Below are positions 34,746 through 42,729 of a DNA stretch of 64,000 bases, one piece after another. Source of the DNA: JAVJUV01 sp047314965 (GTDB lineage Bacteria; Pseudomonadota; Alphaproteobacteria; Rhodobacterales; Rhodobacteraceae). Position 1 is the first letter of the stretch, and every line of letters starts with the position of its first letter. A model generated the notes under the pieces. It did not search any database. It was not told the DNA's origin and worked only from the letters and a program-made list of their open reading frames with translations. The stretch lies in NCBI RefSeq assembly GCF_047314965.1, contig NZ_JBLBVK010000048.1:62001-126000 (forward strand), in the 5' to 3' direction. Both the position numbers and the translations under genes were made by a program.

Positions 34746-36810
34746 TCATTCAGTCAACCGACAGCATTGACCTTCGAACCGGAAGATCAGTTCGTGTCGG
34801 CAAGCAGAATTTCGATCCGACCATGGGTCGAACGGATTTTGCTGTTGCACCAGCAGAACGAGATTCACGGCGGCGGCCGCAGCAACCAGGAAAAACACCG
34901 AGAATCCAAGACGCCCCGGCACTGAGCGCAGACGATGTCGCCACAGCTGAATCGCGGTCACAAGCATTGCGAATGCAATTGCCACGACGGCCCAGGGAGC
35001 TGCGAGCAGTGGTGAAAGCTCCTTGGGAACCGCGCCCATGAGCCCAAGGTATTCGTTCTTCATGAGCGAGGCGCCGACCGCCGTTGAAAGCGCGCCGACT
35101 GAACCCAAGATCGAAATACCGGAGGCAAAGGTTAGGCATGGCGGCGCGTGCAAGGCAAGGCGATGCCCGGCGCTTCCGGCGGGAAGCCTCTACCCTGCGG
35201 CAAGTCTAATGATCCAGACAACCGGGTACACGAGGCTGGCCACCACCAGCAACAAGCCCAGGATAATCGCCGGGATCTGTGCCATGCCCGCCTATGCCAG
35301 ACCCATGATCCCCGATTGCGCGATCGACCGGTTCAGCACGCCAAGAAACACGACGTCGTCCTGCGTGACGACTTCGGGCGCGGACGCCGGGATGCAGGAG
35401 GTTTCCACCTGCGAGGTGGGTTCATCCAGAAAGCTCGCAACCAGCGCATTGGCACACATGTTCGTCACCACCTGGCCGTGCGTGCCTCTCGGAAACACCA
35501 CGTGATGAGCTGCCGGAAACTGCGCAAGCAGGCTTTCGCCGTAAACGGGCGGGGTGAAAGGATCATATGCGCCGGAGATGAGCAGAAGTGGCTTTTCGCT
35601 TCGAACAGGCGCTACCTGGTCGAAAGGCAGTTGCTCGATGCCCCATGCCTCGCAGATCGCGATCTGCATGGCAGCGTCGTCGCGCGTTGCCTCCGCAAGC
35701 CTGGGGAGAACACCGCTGAGATCGGGTTGACTGGACGATTTCGACCGCTCGGAACACACAACCGAGAGATGCATTGCCTCTGCCGTTCCCGACGACCCGA
35801 GCTGCGAGGGCAGCAACACGGAGGCGACGAGGGCGAAGTCGCCTTGGTCTGCCTGATGGACAATCAACGGGACGATCGAGGAGACGTTGCCGTAGAGCGC
35901 CGAGAACAGCACGTCCTCGAGCAGGTCGCCATTGAGTTGCACCGGGATCTCCCGCCGCTCGCCTTCGATTGGGTAGATCGTCAGGTTTACCGACTCCGCG
36001 TTCAGACGGTCGATCATGGCGAGATAGCGTTCGGCCAGGTTCGGAAAGGCCGCGTTGCAGCGCGGGTCTTCCCGGCAACCGAGAAGGTATCGCTCGCCGA
36101 TCATCTGCTGGGCGCGCGCCGGTTCGTGAAGCAGATCATAAGAAATGGGAACCACGGCATCGAGGATGGCCGATCGAACAGCGGGCACCTCGCGGATCAC
36201 GACCTGTGCCAGTTCCGATCCGTAGGAGACCCCGTAGAAGTTGATTTCGCCATAGCCGAACACATGCCGCAGGCTTTCCACATCGCGAGCATTTTCGACC
36301 GAATTGAAGGCTGACAAGTCAACACCGGCCGATTTGAACCGTTCACCACAGGCCACCAACGAGGCTTTGCCGCTCGACTCCTCTGCTGAGGCTTCCGTGA
36401 GTACGGATACGCGATACTCGGGGCAGGCCAGGAGAGGCGTGGAGTATCCCGTGCCGCGCTAATCCCAGAGAAAGATTTACCGGTTGGCTGTCGGGCGGGC
36501 CTCGGGGTTGGATAGCAGATAGGCGGCATAGGTTGCGATGGTCGCCCCGCCGGGGCCACCCTGAGCCATGAAGAGCGGGTCTGCCGGACCATCTGCTTCC
36601 ACCGCCGCGATCCGGGCCACGGCAAGTGAAATCGTATCGCCATCCGGCACATCGTGGCGCAGGTGCACATCAACCTTGTAGCACTCGACCCCTTTCGCAT
36701 CTTCGGGAAGGCCGAACTCCGTGCAAGGCGAGGATGACGCCTGGCTTGAAATCGTTGGCTGCGCCTCGCAGGATGCAGCGAGCGGCGACAGCGCGGTGAC
36801 TTCTTCGAAG
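34746..36810 (-). pseudogene. alpha/beta hydrolase with C-terminal membrane domain, broken by four in-frame stops
   Basis: One continuous reading frame reads through as a peptidase/hydrolase of the proline iminopeptidase-like group. It has a lipobox-like start (ALSPLAASC), the oxyanion region AQGGPGGATIATYAA, the nucleophile elbow GVSYGSELAQ, an acid region LISGAYDPFTP and the catalytic His in GTHGQVV. A predicted four-or-more-helix membrane part follows (IPAIILGLLLVVASLVYPVV; later WAVVAIAFAMLV). Stops interrupt the frame at 36477-36479 (TAA), 36459-36461 (TAG), 35292-35294 (TAG) and 35190-35192 (TAG), with no frameshift found. The second replaces the Gln of the conserved DQRG motif. The gene is therefore inactive. 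Confidence 0.85.
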
Positions 36811-37209
36811 CCCTTGAGACTCAGGCCCGTTTCATTTGCACCAAGTCGTAGCGCCTCGCGAACCGCAGGGAAGCACTCTTGTCCGATTGCGAATATCGTG
36901 GACGCGTACTGGGCTTGATCGCCAAACGGTCGCCCAACCGCATCGACGTTGATCACAGCTCTGTATCTGGACAACGGAAAGTGGGGGCGCGTCGACGAAA
37001 GCCCGCGAGCCGAGCAACCCATGTTCTTCTCCCGTGAAGAATACGACATCGACCGGCATAGGAAGAGGATCGGCTGCAAGCCGTTTTACAACATCGAGAA
37101 CCACAGCGACGCCGGAGGCGTTGTCGTCAGCACCCGGGAAAAGCATTCCGTCGAGAGTAACGAGATGGTCGTAATGGGCGGTAAGCAGGACGCGCGTGTC
37201 TTGGGTCCC
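36811..37209 (-). pseudogene. internal fragment of an M28 metallopeptidase with a frameshift
   Basis: The minus strand encodes zinc-site pieces of an M28 aminopeptidase: LLTAHYDHLVTLDG, FPGADDNASGVAVVLDVV and FFTGEEHGLLGSRAFVDA. The frame then shifts by one base at the AAA run near 36978-36980 and continues as RAVINVDAVGRPFGD in the next frame. The 5' end is missing (an in-frame stop at 37228-37230), and the C-terminal His ligand region is absent. The fragment runs directly, in frame, into the N terminus of the broken alpha/beta hydrolase, which suggests a recombination junction near 36810. Confidence 0.75.
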
Positions 37210-37570
37210 GCTGGCCGAAGCTGTGCCTCACGCCGAGGAGTTCGTTTCGCTTGTGAAGGGTATTGCGCGCAGCGACAGTCGCTCCATGCTGGAAGCGGGA
37301 GACATTGGCCGTGCAAAATCCATTATCGATCGGATTCATCCCCTTGCGAAGGAGACCCTGCCCAAATCCGATCACATGAGGCTTCAGGCGGGATACCTCG
37401 CCGACCAGCTCCAACAGCAAACCGGATCATTTCTTTCCGGGCAGTCCGCCGGACAGGCGCTTGTCGAAGAAACGCCAGGCTCACGAAACCCGCTTCTGGA
37501 ACTGGGTGCTTTGGAAGAACGGTCCAAAATGGAGGTCATGCAAGGGCGAATGGACTTGTTTGCAGCGACG
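37210..37570. other. unassigned sequence between pseudogene fragments
   Basis: A plus-strand frame is open through this stretch and could encode a helical segment (KSIIDRIHPLAKETLPKSDH), but there is no start with a ribosome site and no family match. Given the decayed neighbours on both sides, it is best treated as remnant or non-coding DNA. Confidence 0.4.
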
Positions 37571-37846
37571 CTCCCCGAAATCGTCGATCGCGATCCGATC
37601 ATCGTGGCGATCGGAAGCGAGGGAACGGCACCGGTCCTCACCCGGGACATCGAGGCCCGGCTTGAACAGATGCTTCCGCAAAATCTGGGCGGGCTTGCCG
37701 CATTGGTCGGACGCCTTCGCCCTTCCGTCGACGTCAATGTCCCCCGCGCCCGCGGACGAGATCAAATCTCGCTGGTTGGCGCCGGTCCATGCACAGGCGA
37801 TCTCATGACATTGCGTACGGTGCAACGCTTGCAGAACGCGTCACAG
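37571..37846 (+). pseudogene. siroheme synthase (cysG) remnant with internal deletion
   Basis: The plus-strand frame contains EIVDRDPIIVAIGSEGTAPV, then LEQMLPQNLGGLAALVGRLR, both recognisable from the precorrin-2 dehydrogenase part of CysG. It then jumps directly to ISLVGAGPCTGDLMTLR and QRLQNA, the start of the methyltransferase part. The usual 80 or so residues between these blocks are missing, and the rest of the protein is absent. The fragment is a non-functional remnant. Confidence 0.75.
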
Positions 37847-38118
37847 CAGGTTTGGGAGCCGGCTCCGGATATCGGGAAGCAACTCGCACATCTTTTGATT
37901 GCAACAGAACGCATTTTTTCGCCCTCCCCGCCATAGGGTCGATGTGTTCATCTCGTCGGTAGAGGAGGCAAGGCGCTACGATCGGTTATCTGGTCTGCAG
38001 CGCACAATCAGTGGTGGGCGACGTGCGAAGAAATCTTTGGCTTGGGTACTTTTCCATATTTGGGTTCACGTTTGGGATTTCTGGGCAGAATGCACTTCGC
38101 AAGCATGACGTCACCGAA
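37847..38118. other. gene-free stretch before the SH3-domain gene
   Basis: Contains the end of the open frame attached to the cysG remnant (stop near 37936) and then the presumed promoter of the SH3-domain gene. No other feature was recognised. The frame of the SH3-domain gene is open upstream to 38011, but this part lacks a signal-peptide-like start. Confidence 0.4.
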
Positions 38119-39441
38119 ATGGAACGTAGGATCCGGCGGCAGAAAGGCCGGATTACGGCTTTTGCCACCTGCGCCCTTCTGTCTTGCGCATTTGCGCTTA
38201 CCGGGATTTCTTCGCCAGCATTCGCACAGCAAAGGATCGACATCCGTTTCAATCCAGGCGCGACGAGCACGACCGTCAATGGGACGATCCGGGGTCGCGA
38301 GTATGTAGACTACGTTTTGAACGCGCGTGGCGGTCAGACCATGAATGTTTCCCTGCGGGTCACAGGGACGAACGGCAATGGAACTGCGTATTTCAACATT
38401 CTTCCTGCAGGACAGGATTTCGGCGGTCTTTACACGGGTAGCATGGACAATGACAGCAGGGCTGAAGTGCGGGTGCCCTATACCGGCAACTGGGCGATCC
38501 GCGTCTATCTCATGGGCAACGATCGCGACACCGGCAAGACGGTCGGCTATTCAATCGACGTCTCCATCGGCTCGTCCGGCGGTTCTTCCGCGTCCGGCGG
38601 CGGCGTGCTTCCCGAAGAAGACTTCTTCGTCGTTCGTCTGTCCGGCGGTGGTTCTCTAAACGTCCGAAATGCTCCGCGCCCCAGCGGATTGAAGCTGGGT
38701 GAGTTCCGGAATGGAACTCTTCTGAGAAATGTTGGGGGCTGCACCATGTCGGACGGTCAGCAGTGGTGCAATGTTCAGGCCACGACCGGCGGGGTGGTCG
38801 GCTGGGTCGCGGCACGGTTCCTGGTCTTGCCGGGGCCGGGCGGAGGCGGTTCGGCCAGCGTGCCGAGGCCTCCGGCATCAGGGTCCGACATCGTTCAGGT
38901 CACAGGCGTGGCAAGCAACGATGTCCTCAACGTTCGTAGCGGACCGGGTACCGGCAACCGCGTCATCGGAGCCCTTGGAAACGGTGACAGGGTTCGGAGG
39001 CTTGGTTGTCAGAAAGTCGGAGGTGCGACGTGGTGCGAGATCGAGATAATGACCGACATGCGCGAGCGCGGCTGGGTTAATGCGCGTTTCCTGACCGGCG
39101 GAGCAGGGCAGGCAACCCAGTTGCCCAGCGCCAACCGTGTGGAGCGCATCCGCTTCACGCCCGGCGCAACGGGCACCGAGTTCACTGATCAACTCGGACC
39201 GGGAACGACGGTGACCTATCTGCTTTCGGCACGAAACAGTCAGAACCTCTATTTCCGGCTTGCCGCAAACGGCCCCGATCTGTCCTGGCGGCTTTTCAAT
39301 CCGGACGGATCGATTCTCGACCAGGCGACTTCCGATCGCGAGTATCGCGGCCAGCTCTGGCAGACTGGCGACCATAGGATCGAAGTCACGAACCGGAGCG
39401 GCCGCGTTCAGTCTTTCAACGTCATCTTCGGGGTTCGGTGA
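38119..39441 (+). CDS. secreted protein with two bacterial SH3 domains between beta-sandwich domains
   Basis: 440 aa. Residues 1-36 are a signal peptide (cleavage after SPAFA). The mature protein begins with a beta-rich domain (YVDYVLNARGGQTMNVSLRV, AYFNILPAG and WAIRVYLMGNDR), similar in pattern to PliG-type lysozyme inhibitors and PPC-like domains. A Gly/Ser linker follows, then two SH3-like domains (VRNAPRPSG to GWVAARF; NVRSGPGTG to GWVNARF). Each carries a Cys pair (GGCTMSDGQQWCNV; GCQKVGGATWCEI) likely to form a disulfide. A second copy of the beta domain (TVTYLLSARNSQNLYFRLA) closes it. A role in envelope or peptidoglycan defence is inferred. ATG 38119 puts the signal peptide at the N terminus. 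Confidence 0.85.
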   Translation: MERRIRRQKGRITAFATCALLSCAFALTGISSPAFAQQRIDIRFNPGATSTTVNGTIRGREYVDYVLNARGGQTMNVSLRVTGTNGNGTAYFNILPAGQDFGGLYTGSMDNDSRAEVRVPYTGNWAIRVYLMGNDRDTGKTVGYSIDVSIGSSGGSSASGGGVLPEEDFFVVRLSGGGSLNVRNAPRPSGLKLGEFRNGTLLRNVGGCTMSDGQQWCNVQATTGGVVGWVAARFLVLPGPGGGGSASVPRPPASGSDIVQVTGVASNDVLNVRSGPGTGNRVIGALGNGDRVRRLGCQKVGGATWCEIEIMTDMRERGWVNARFLTGGAGQATQLPSANRVERIRFTPGATGTEFTDQLGPGTTVTYLLSARNSQNLYFRLAANGPDLSWRLFNPDGSILDQATSDREYRGQLWQTGDHRIEVTNRSGRVQSFNVIFGVR

Positions 39442-39485
39442 GAGCCGAAGTCCTCAAACCGAAAGTAATCAGGGGAGCACGACTA

Positions 39486-39914
39486 ATGGACACAATGACA
39501 AAGGCGGACACATTTGCCCGTGAAAAAAAGGAAGCAAGCTGCGGCGGATTTAAAGCATCGCTGCCGCGCAGGCTTGCAGCATCCGCCGTTTTGCTTGCTT
39601 CAGCCTTGCCGGCGCAGGCCCAGCAGGAAGCGGCAGAGGTCGTTGGCGCCGGGGTCGGACTGGTGATCGGATTGTTGATCGCCATCGTGGTCGGTGCCAT
39701 CGTTGGCTGGCTTGCGGGCCTGATCGTCAAAGGTGGAGGATCAGGGTTCTGGGGCAATGTTCTGATCGGGATCGGGGGCTCGATTCTGGCGAATGTGCTT
39801 CTTCCGGTCATTGGTATCAGTTTCCAAAGCGTTGTGGGTTCGTTCCTTGCCGCCATTATTGGTGCGGTCATTCTGATCTTGATCGTGGGAGCGATCCGGC
39901 GTGGCGGTAATTGA
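39486..39914 (+). CDS. GlsB/YeaQ/YmgE-type membrane protein with N-terminal signal
   Basis: 142 aa. The C-terminal 90 residues match the transglycosylase-associated (GlsB/YeaQ) family: IAIVVGAIVGWLAGLIVKGG, then GSGFWGNVLIGIGGSILANV and a final helix. Typical family members are about 80-90 aa without a leader; here about 50 residues precede it and include a second signal-like stretch (RRLAASAVLLASALPAQAQ). The function of the family is unknown; it is linked to envelope stress. AGGGGAG precedes the ATG. Confidence 0.85.
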   Translation: MDTMTKADTFAREKKEASCGGFKASLPRRLAASAVLLASALPAQAQQEAAEVVGAGVGLVIGLLIAIVVGAIVGWLAGLIVKGGGSGFWGNVLIGIGGSILANVLLPVIGISFQSVVGSFLAAIIGAVILILIVGAIRRGGN

Positions 39915-39932
39915 ATTTCGGGAGGCACCTCG

Positions 39933-40319
39933 ATGAAGAGTGCAATTAGGGCGATTTGTGCAGGAGCATCGGTTCTCATCGTTTCCGGATGCGTGGAAAC
40001 GGCGAGGCAGCTACCGGGAGATGCGCTGGTGCCGGGCACGGGCTATAACGCCACCGGGCGGATTCCCTGCACGAACCAGATCGGACAAACCATGTTCGAT
40101 TGCGAATTTGGCGTCATTCGACGCGGCGGCGGAGATGCCACCGTGGTGGTTACGCTGCCAACCGGCAACGAAAGACGGATCGAGTTCGTACGAGGAGTGC
40201 CAGTAAGCGCAGACGTCCCCGCGCCTTTGCGCCACCAGCGGGTTGGCGACGAAACATATGTCTACATCGGCACGATCGAACGCTATCGCATTTTCGATGC
40301 GGTTATCTACGGCGGATAA
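39933..40319 (+). CDS. small lipoprotein, unknown function
   Basis: 128 aa. The signal peptide ends in the lipobox LIVSGC at residues 15-20 (Cys20 lipidated), so it should be membrane-anchored. The mature part has two further cysteines (RIPCTNQ; FDCEFG), probably a disulfide, and a beta-rich body (VVVTLPTGNERRIEFVRG). No family is recognised. It lies 18 bases after the GlsB-like gene and 41 bases before another lipoprotein gene, in one transcription unit. Confidence 0.7.
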   Translation: MKSAIRAICAGASVLIVSGCVETARQLPGDALVPGTGYNATGRIPCTNQIGQTMFDCEFGVIRRGGGDATVVVTLPTGNERRIEFVRGVPVSADVPAPLRHQRVGDETYVYIGTIERYRIFDAVIYGG

Positions 40320-40360
40320 ATGAGGAACCCGCTCGCTCAAAACCAATGGGAGGAAATCAC

Positions 40361-40669
40361 ATGCACAAAATGCTCAAACTTACACTGGGGGTTTCGGCCT
40401 TTGTCGCGCTTTCCGCCTGTGTGGAGGACACGGGGGGAAGCGCCGGAGGTGGTCTGAGCGGGACACCAGACCAGTTCTCGCAGATGACGGGGCCGTGCAT
40501 TTCGCAGGCGGCGCGACTGACAGGTGTGTCGCAAAGCGCGATTTACGTGTCGGACCGCATCCAGACCGGAGGTGGGCCTCTGCTGACACTCGATGTTGGC
40601 GGCACAGGCTATAGCTGCCGTCTGGAAAATGATGGAAGCGTCACCGTGTTCAGCGAGTTCGCGAACTGA
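40361..40669 (+). CDS. small lipoprotein, unknown function
   Basis: 102 aa. The signal peptide ends in VALSAC (lipobox, about residues 15-20). After a Gly/Ser-rich spacer, the remaining domain holds two cysteines (GPCISQA; YSCRLEN) and a strand-rich end (LLTLDVGGTGYSCRLENDGS). This last pattern is reminiscent of small SH3- or PepSY-like lipoproteins but no family is certain. GGGAGG lies seven bases before ATG 40361. A strong terminator follows 14 bases after the stop. Confidence 0.7.
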   Translation: MHKMLKLTLGVSAFVALSACVEDTGGSAGGGLSGTPDQFSQMTGPCISQAARLTGVSQSAIYVSDRIQTGGGPLLTLDVGGTGYSCRLENDGSVTVFSEFAN

Positions 40670-40683
40670 TCGAGAAGGAGTGC

Positions 40684-40723
40684 CGGCCTCGCGCTATTCC
40701 AGCGCGAGGCCGCAGCCTTTTCT
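40684..40723 (+). terminator. strong intrinsic terminator
   Basis: CGGCCTCGCGCT (40684-40695) and AGCGCGAGGCCG (40701-40712) form a perfect 12-bp stem with the loop ATTCC, followed by CAGCCTTTTCT. It ends the lipoprotein transcription unit. The T-run overlaps the stop codon of the convergent SDR gene; the minus strand lacks a T-tract after the stem. Confidence 0.85.
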
Positions 40724-41489
40724 AGAGTGAGGCGGTTATGCCACCATCGACGAAGATGGTGGTGCCGTTGACGAAGGATGACGCGTCGGACGCAAGAAAG
40801 ATGCAGGTTCCGACCAGTTCTTCCACTTTTCCCCAGCGGCCTGCGGGTGTGCGTTTTTCCAGCCATGCGCTGAATTCGGGATCGGCCACCAAAGCCGCGT
40901 TCAGCGGTGTGTCGAAATATCCAGGAGCCAGCGCATTGCACTGAAGCCCGTGCTTGGCCCAGTCGGTCGCCATACCCTTCGTCAGATTTGCCACGGCACC
41001 TTTGGTGGCCGTGTAGGGCGCGATGCCTGGACGCGCCAGCGCGGTCTGAACCGAAGCGATGTTGATGATCTTGCCACGACCACGCGCAATCATGTGACGC
41101 GCCACGGCCTGTCCGACATGAAAGACGCTGGCGACATTCGTTTGCAGAAGGGCTTCGAATTTGTCGGCGGGAAAGTCCTCGAGAGGTGTTCGGTGCTGCA
41201 TTCCGGCGTTGTTCACGAGGATGTCGATCGCGCCCTGCTCGGACTCGTAGTCGTCGATGCTTTGCCGGACGGCATCGTGGTCGGTCACGTCGAACGCCAG
41301 TTCCCGAACCTCGGCCCCTGTTTTGCGCAGCGCCGCCGCCGCCGCCGCAAGCTTGCCGCTGTCCCGCCCGTTCAGCACCAGCGAGGCTCCGGCCTCGGAC
41401 AGTCCGCGCGCCAATGCCATCCCGATCCCCTGAGAGGAACCGGTCACAAGGGCGGTCTTCCCGGTCAGGTCAAAAAGTTTCAGTCCCAT
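40722..41489 (-). CDS. idnO: SDR family dehydrogenase, gluconate 5-dehydrogenase type
   Basis: 255 aa. The Rossmann motif TGSSQGIGMALA is at residues 14-25, NNAG follows, and the catalytic set includes Ser in IASVQTALA and YTATKGAVAN (Tyr, Lys). The C terminus ends with TIFVDGGITASL as in classical SDRs. The paired position opposite an L-idonate 5-dehydrogenase-like gene suggests the IdnO role (5-keto-gluconate to gluconate). Similar SDRs act on other sugar acids, so the substrate is tentative. The reading frame is open further upstream, but ATG 41489 (MGLKLFDL) matches the family start. Confidence 0.85.
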   Translation of the reverse strand: MGLKLFDLTGKTALVTGSSQGIGMALARGLSEAGASLVLNGRDSGKLAAAAAALRKTGAEVRELAFDVTDHDAVRQSIDDYESEQGAIDILVNNAGMQHRTPLEDFPADKFEALLQTNVASVFHVGQAVARHMIARGRGKIINIASVQTALARPGIAPYTATKGAVANLTKGMATDWAKHGLQCNALAPGYFDTPLNAALVADPEFSAWLEKRTPAGRWGKVEELVGTCIFLASDASSFVNGTTIFVDGGITASL

Positions 41490-41539
41490 CGCGGACGGCC
41501 TTTCATTGTTGGCTTGGAGATTGTCTTTCGTTGTGTTCT

Positions 41540-41560
41540 GCTTGACCCACCCCGTCAAGC
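41540..41560. promoter_or_regulatory. inverted repeat in idnO/idnD divergent promoter
   Basis: GCTTGAC (41540-41546) and GTCAAGC (41554-41560) are exact reverse complements around 7 bases (CCACCCC). They lie between the divergent SDR and idonate dehydrogenase genes. This is a candidate operator; no regulator gene is adjacent, but a LacI-family gene occurs at 62732-63787. Confidence 0.4.
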
Positions 41561-41574
41561 CGAGAGTGTCCGAC

Positions 41575-42612
41575 GTGTCCGATACAGCGAAAGCCATAGT
41601 CATCCACGAACCGAAGGACTTGCGCATCGAAGACTGCGCCGTCGATCGGCCAGGCCCGGGACAGGTACGAATCCGCCTCGCTGCCGGGGGGATATGCGGA
41701 TCGGATCTGCATTACTACAATCATGGCGGTTTCGGCACGGTCCGGCTGAAAGAGCCGATGATCCTTGGCCACGAAGTCTCGGGGGTGATCGAGATGCTTG
41801 GCGAGGGTGTCGATGGGCTGCGCGCGGGGCAACTGGTTGCCGTGTCGCCGTCTCGGCCCTGCGGTCAGTGCAGGTTCTGCCGCTCGGCCCAGTTCAACCA
41901 TTGCCTGAACATGCGGTTTTATGGCTCGGCCATGCCGTTCCCTCATATCCAGGGCGCTTTCCGCGAGGTTCTGGTGGCCGAGGCATGGCAGTGCGCACTG
42001 GCCGACGGATTGACTCCGGGGGAGGCGGCCATGGCCGAACCGTTGGCCGTCTGCCTGCATGCCATCCGACGCGCCGGACCGCTTTTGGGCAAGTCGGTGT
42101 TGGTGACGGGATGCGGGCCAATCGGTATTCTCTGCATCCTCGCGGCGCGCCGGGCGGGAGTGGATCAGATCGTTGCGACCGACCTTGCCGAGTTCACACT
42201 GGGCATGGCGAAAACTGCAGGCGCCGATATCGCCATAACTGCCGGGCCCGAGGCGCTGAAGACCTACGAGGCCGAGAAGGGCCATTTTGACGTTCTCTTC
42301 GAGTGCTCGGGTTCCGTTCATGCCCTGCGAGGTGCGATCCCCGCGATGCGGCCGGGTGGTCAGATCGTTCAACTCGGGCTGGGCGGAGACATGGAGTTGC
42401 CGGTTCAGGCGATGACTGCGAAAGAGCTTTCGCTCTCGGGTTCGTTCCGCTTTCATGAAGAGTTCTTCACGGGGGTCAGCCTGATGCGGAAAGGCTTGAT
42501 CGACGTGAAACCCTACATCACCCAGACCTTCCCTTTGTCAGAGGCGGTGCAGGCATTCGAAACAGCGGGTGACCGAAGCCGCGCGGTCAAGGCGCAGATA
42601 GCGTTCTCCTGA
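41575..42612 (+). CDS. idnD: zinc-dependent L-idonate 5-dehydrogenase-like
   Basis: 345 aa, the size of IdnD. The zinc-binding set GGICGSDLHYYNHGGFG is followed by GHEVSGVIEMLGEGV. The structural-zinc cysteine cluster is SRPCGQCRFCRSAQFNHC, and the NAD loop is VLVTGCGPIGIL. The enzyme oxidises L-idonate to 5-keto-gluconate. With the SDR gene it would convert idonate to gluconate. Start GTG 41575 is used; GTG 41566 is an alternative. It does not overlap the following ring-cleavage genes, which have their own promoter region (117 bases). Confidence 0.85.
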   Translation: MSDTAKAIVIHEPKDLRIEDCAVDRPGPGQVRIRLAAGGICGSDLHYYNHGGFGTVRLKEPMILGHEVSGVIEMLGEGVDGLRAGQLVAVSPSRPCGQCRFCRSAQFNHCLNMRFYGSAMPFPHIQGAFREVLVAEAWQCALADGLTPGEAAMAEPLAVCLHAIRRAGPLLGKSVLVTGCGPIGILCILAARRAGVDQIVATDLAEFTLGMAKTAGADIAITAGPEALKTYEAEKGHFDVLFECSGSVHALRGAIPAMRPGGQIVQLGLGGDMELPVQAMTAKELSLSGSFRFHEEFFTGVSLMRKGLIDVKPYITQTFPLSEAVQAFETAGDRSRAVKAQIAFS

Positions 42613-42729
42613 CCTTCGGGGAGCGATCGGAATAGACAAAACTTATATCTTCTGTCCCGCATTCGAATTGCGCCCTTAGCCATGGCCGTGGGACAAGTCG
42701 CACAACTCGGAACCCACGAGAGGCCGCTT

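Noticed and set aside
34746..36810. Stop-codon recoding (TAG/TAA as Gln) in the alpha/beta hydrolase
   Set aside because: Other genes in the window end normally with TAG, and the neighbouring fragments carry a frameshift and deletions, so pseudogene decay is the simpler reading.
40950..42290. Long plus-strand frame opposite the SDR and out of frame with idnD
   Set aside because: Arg/Gly-rich shadow of two genes with intact catalytic motifs.
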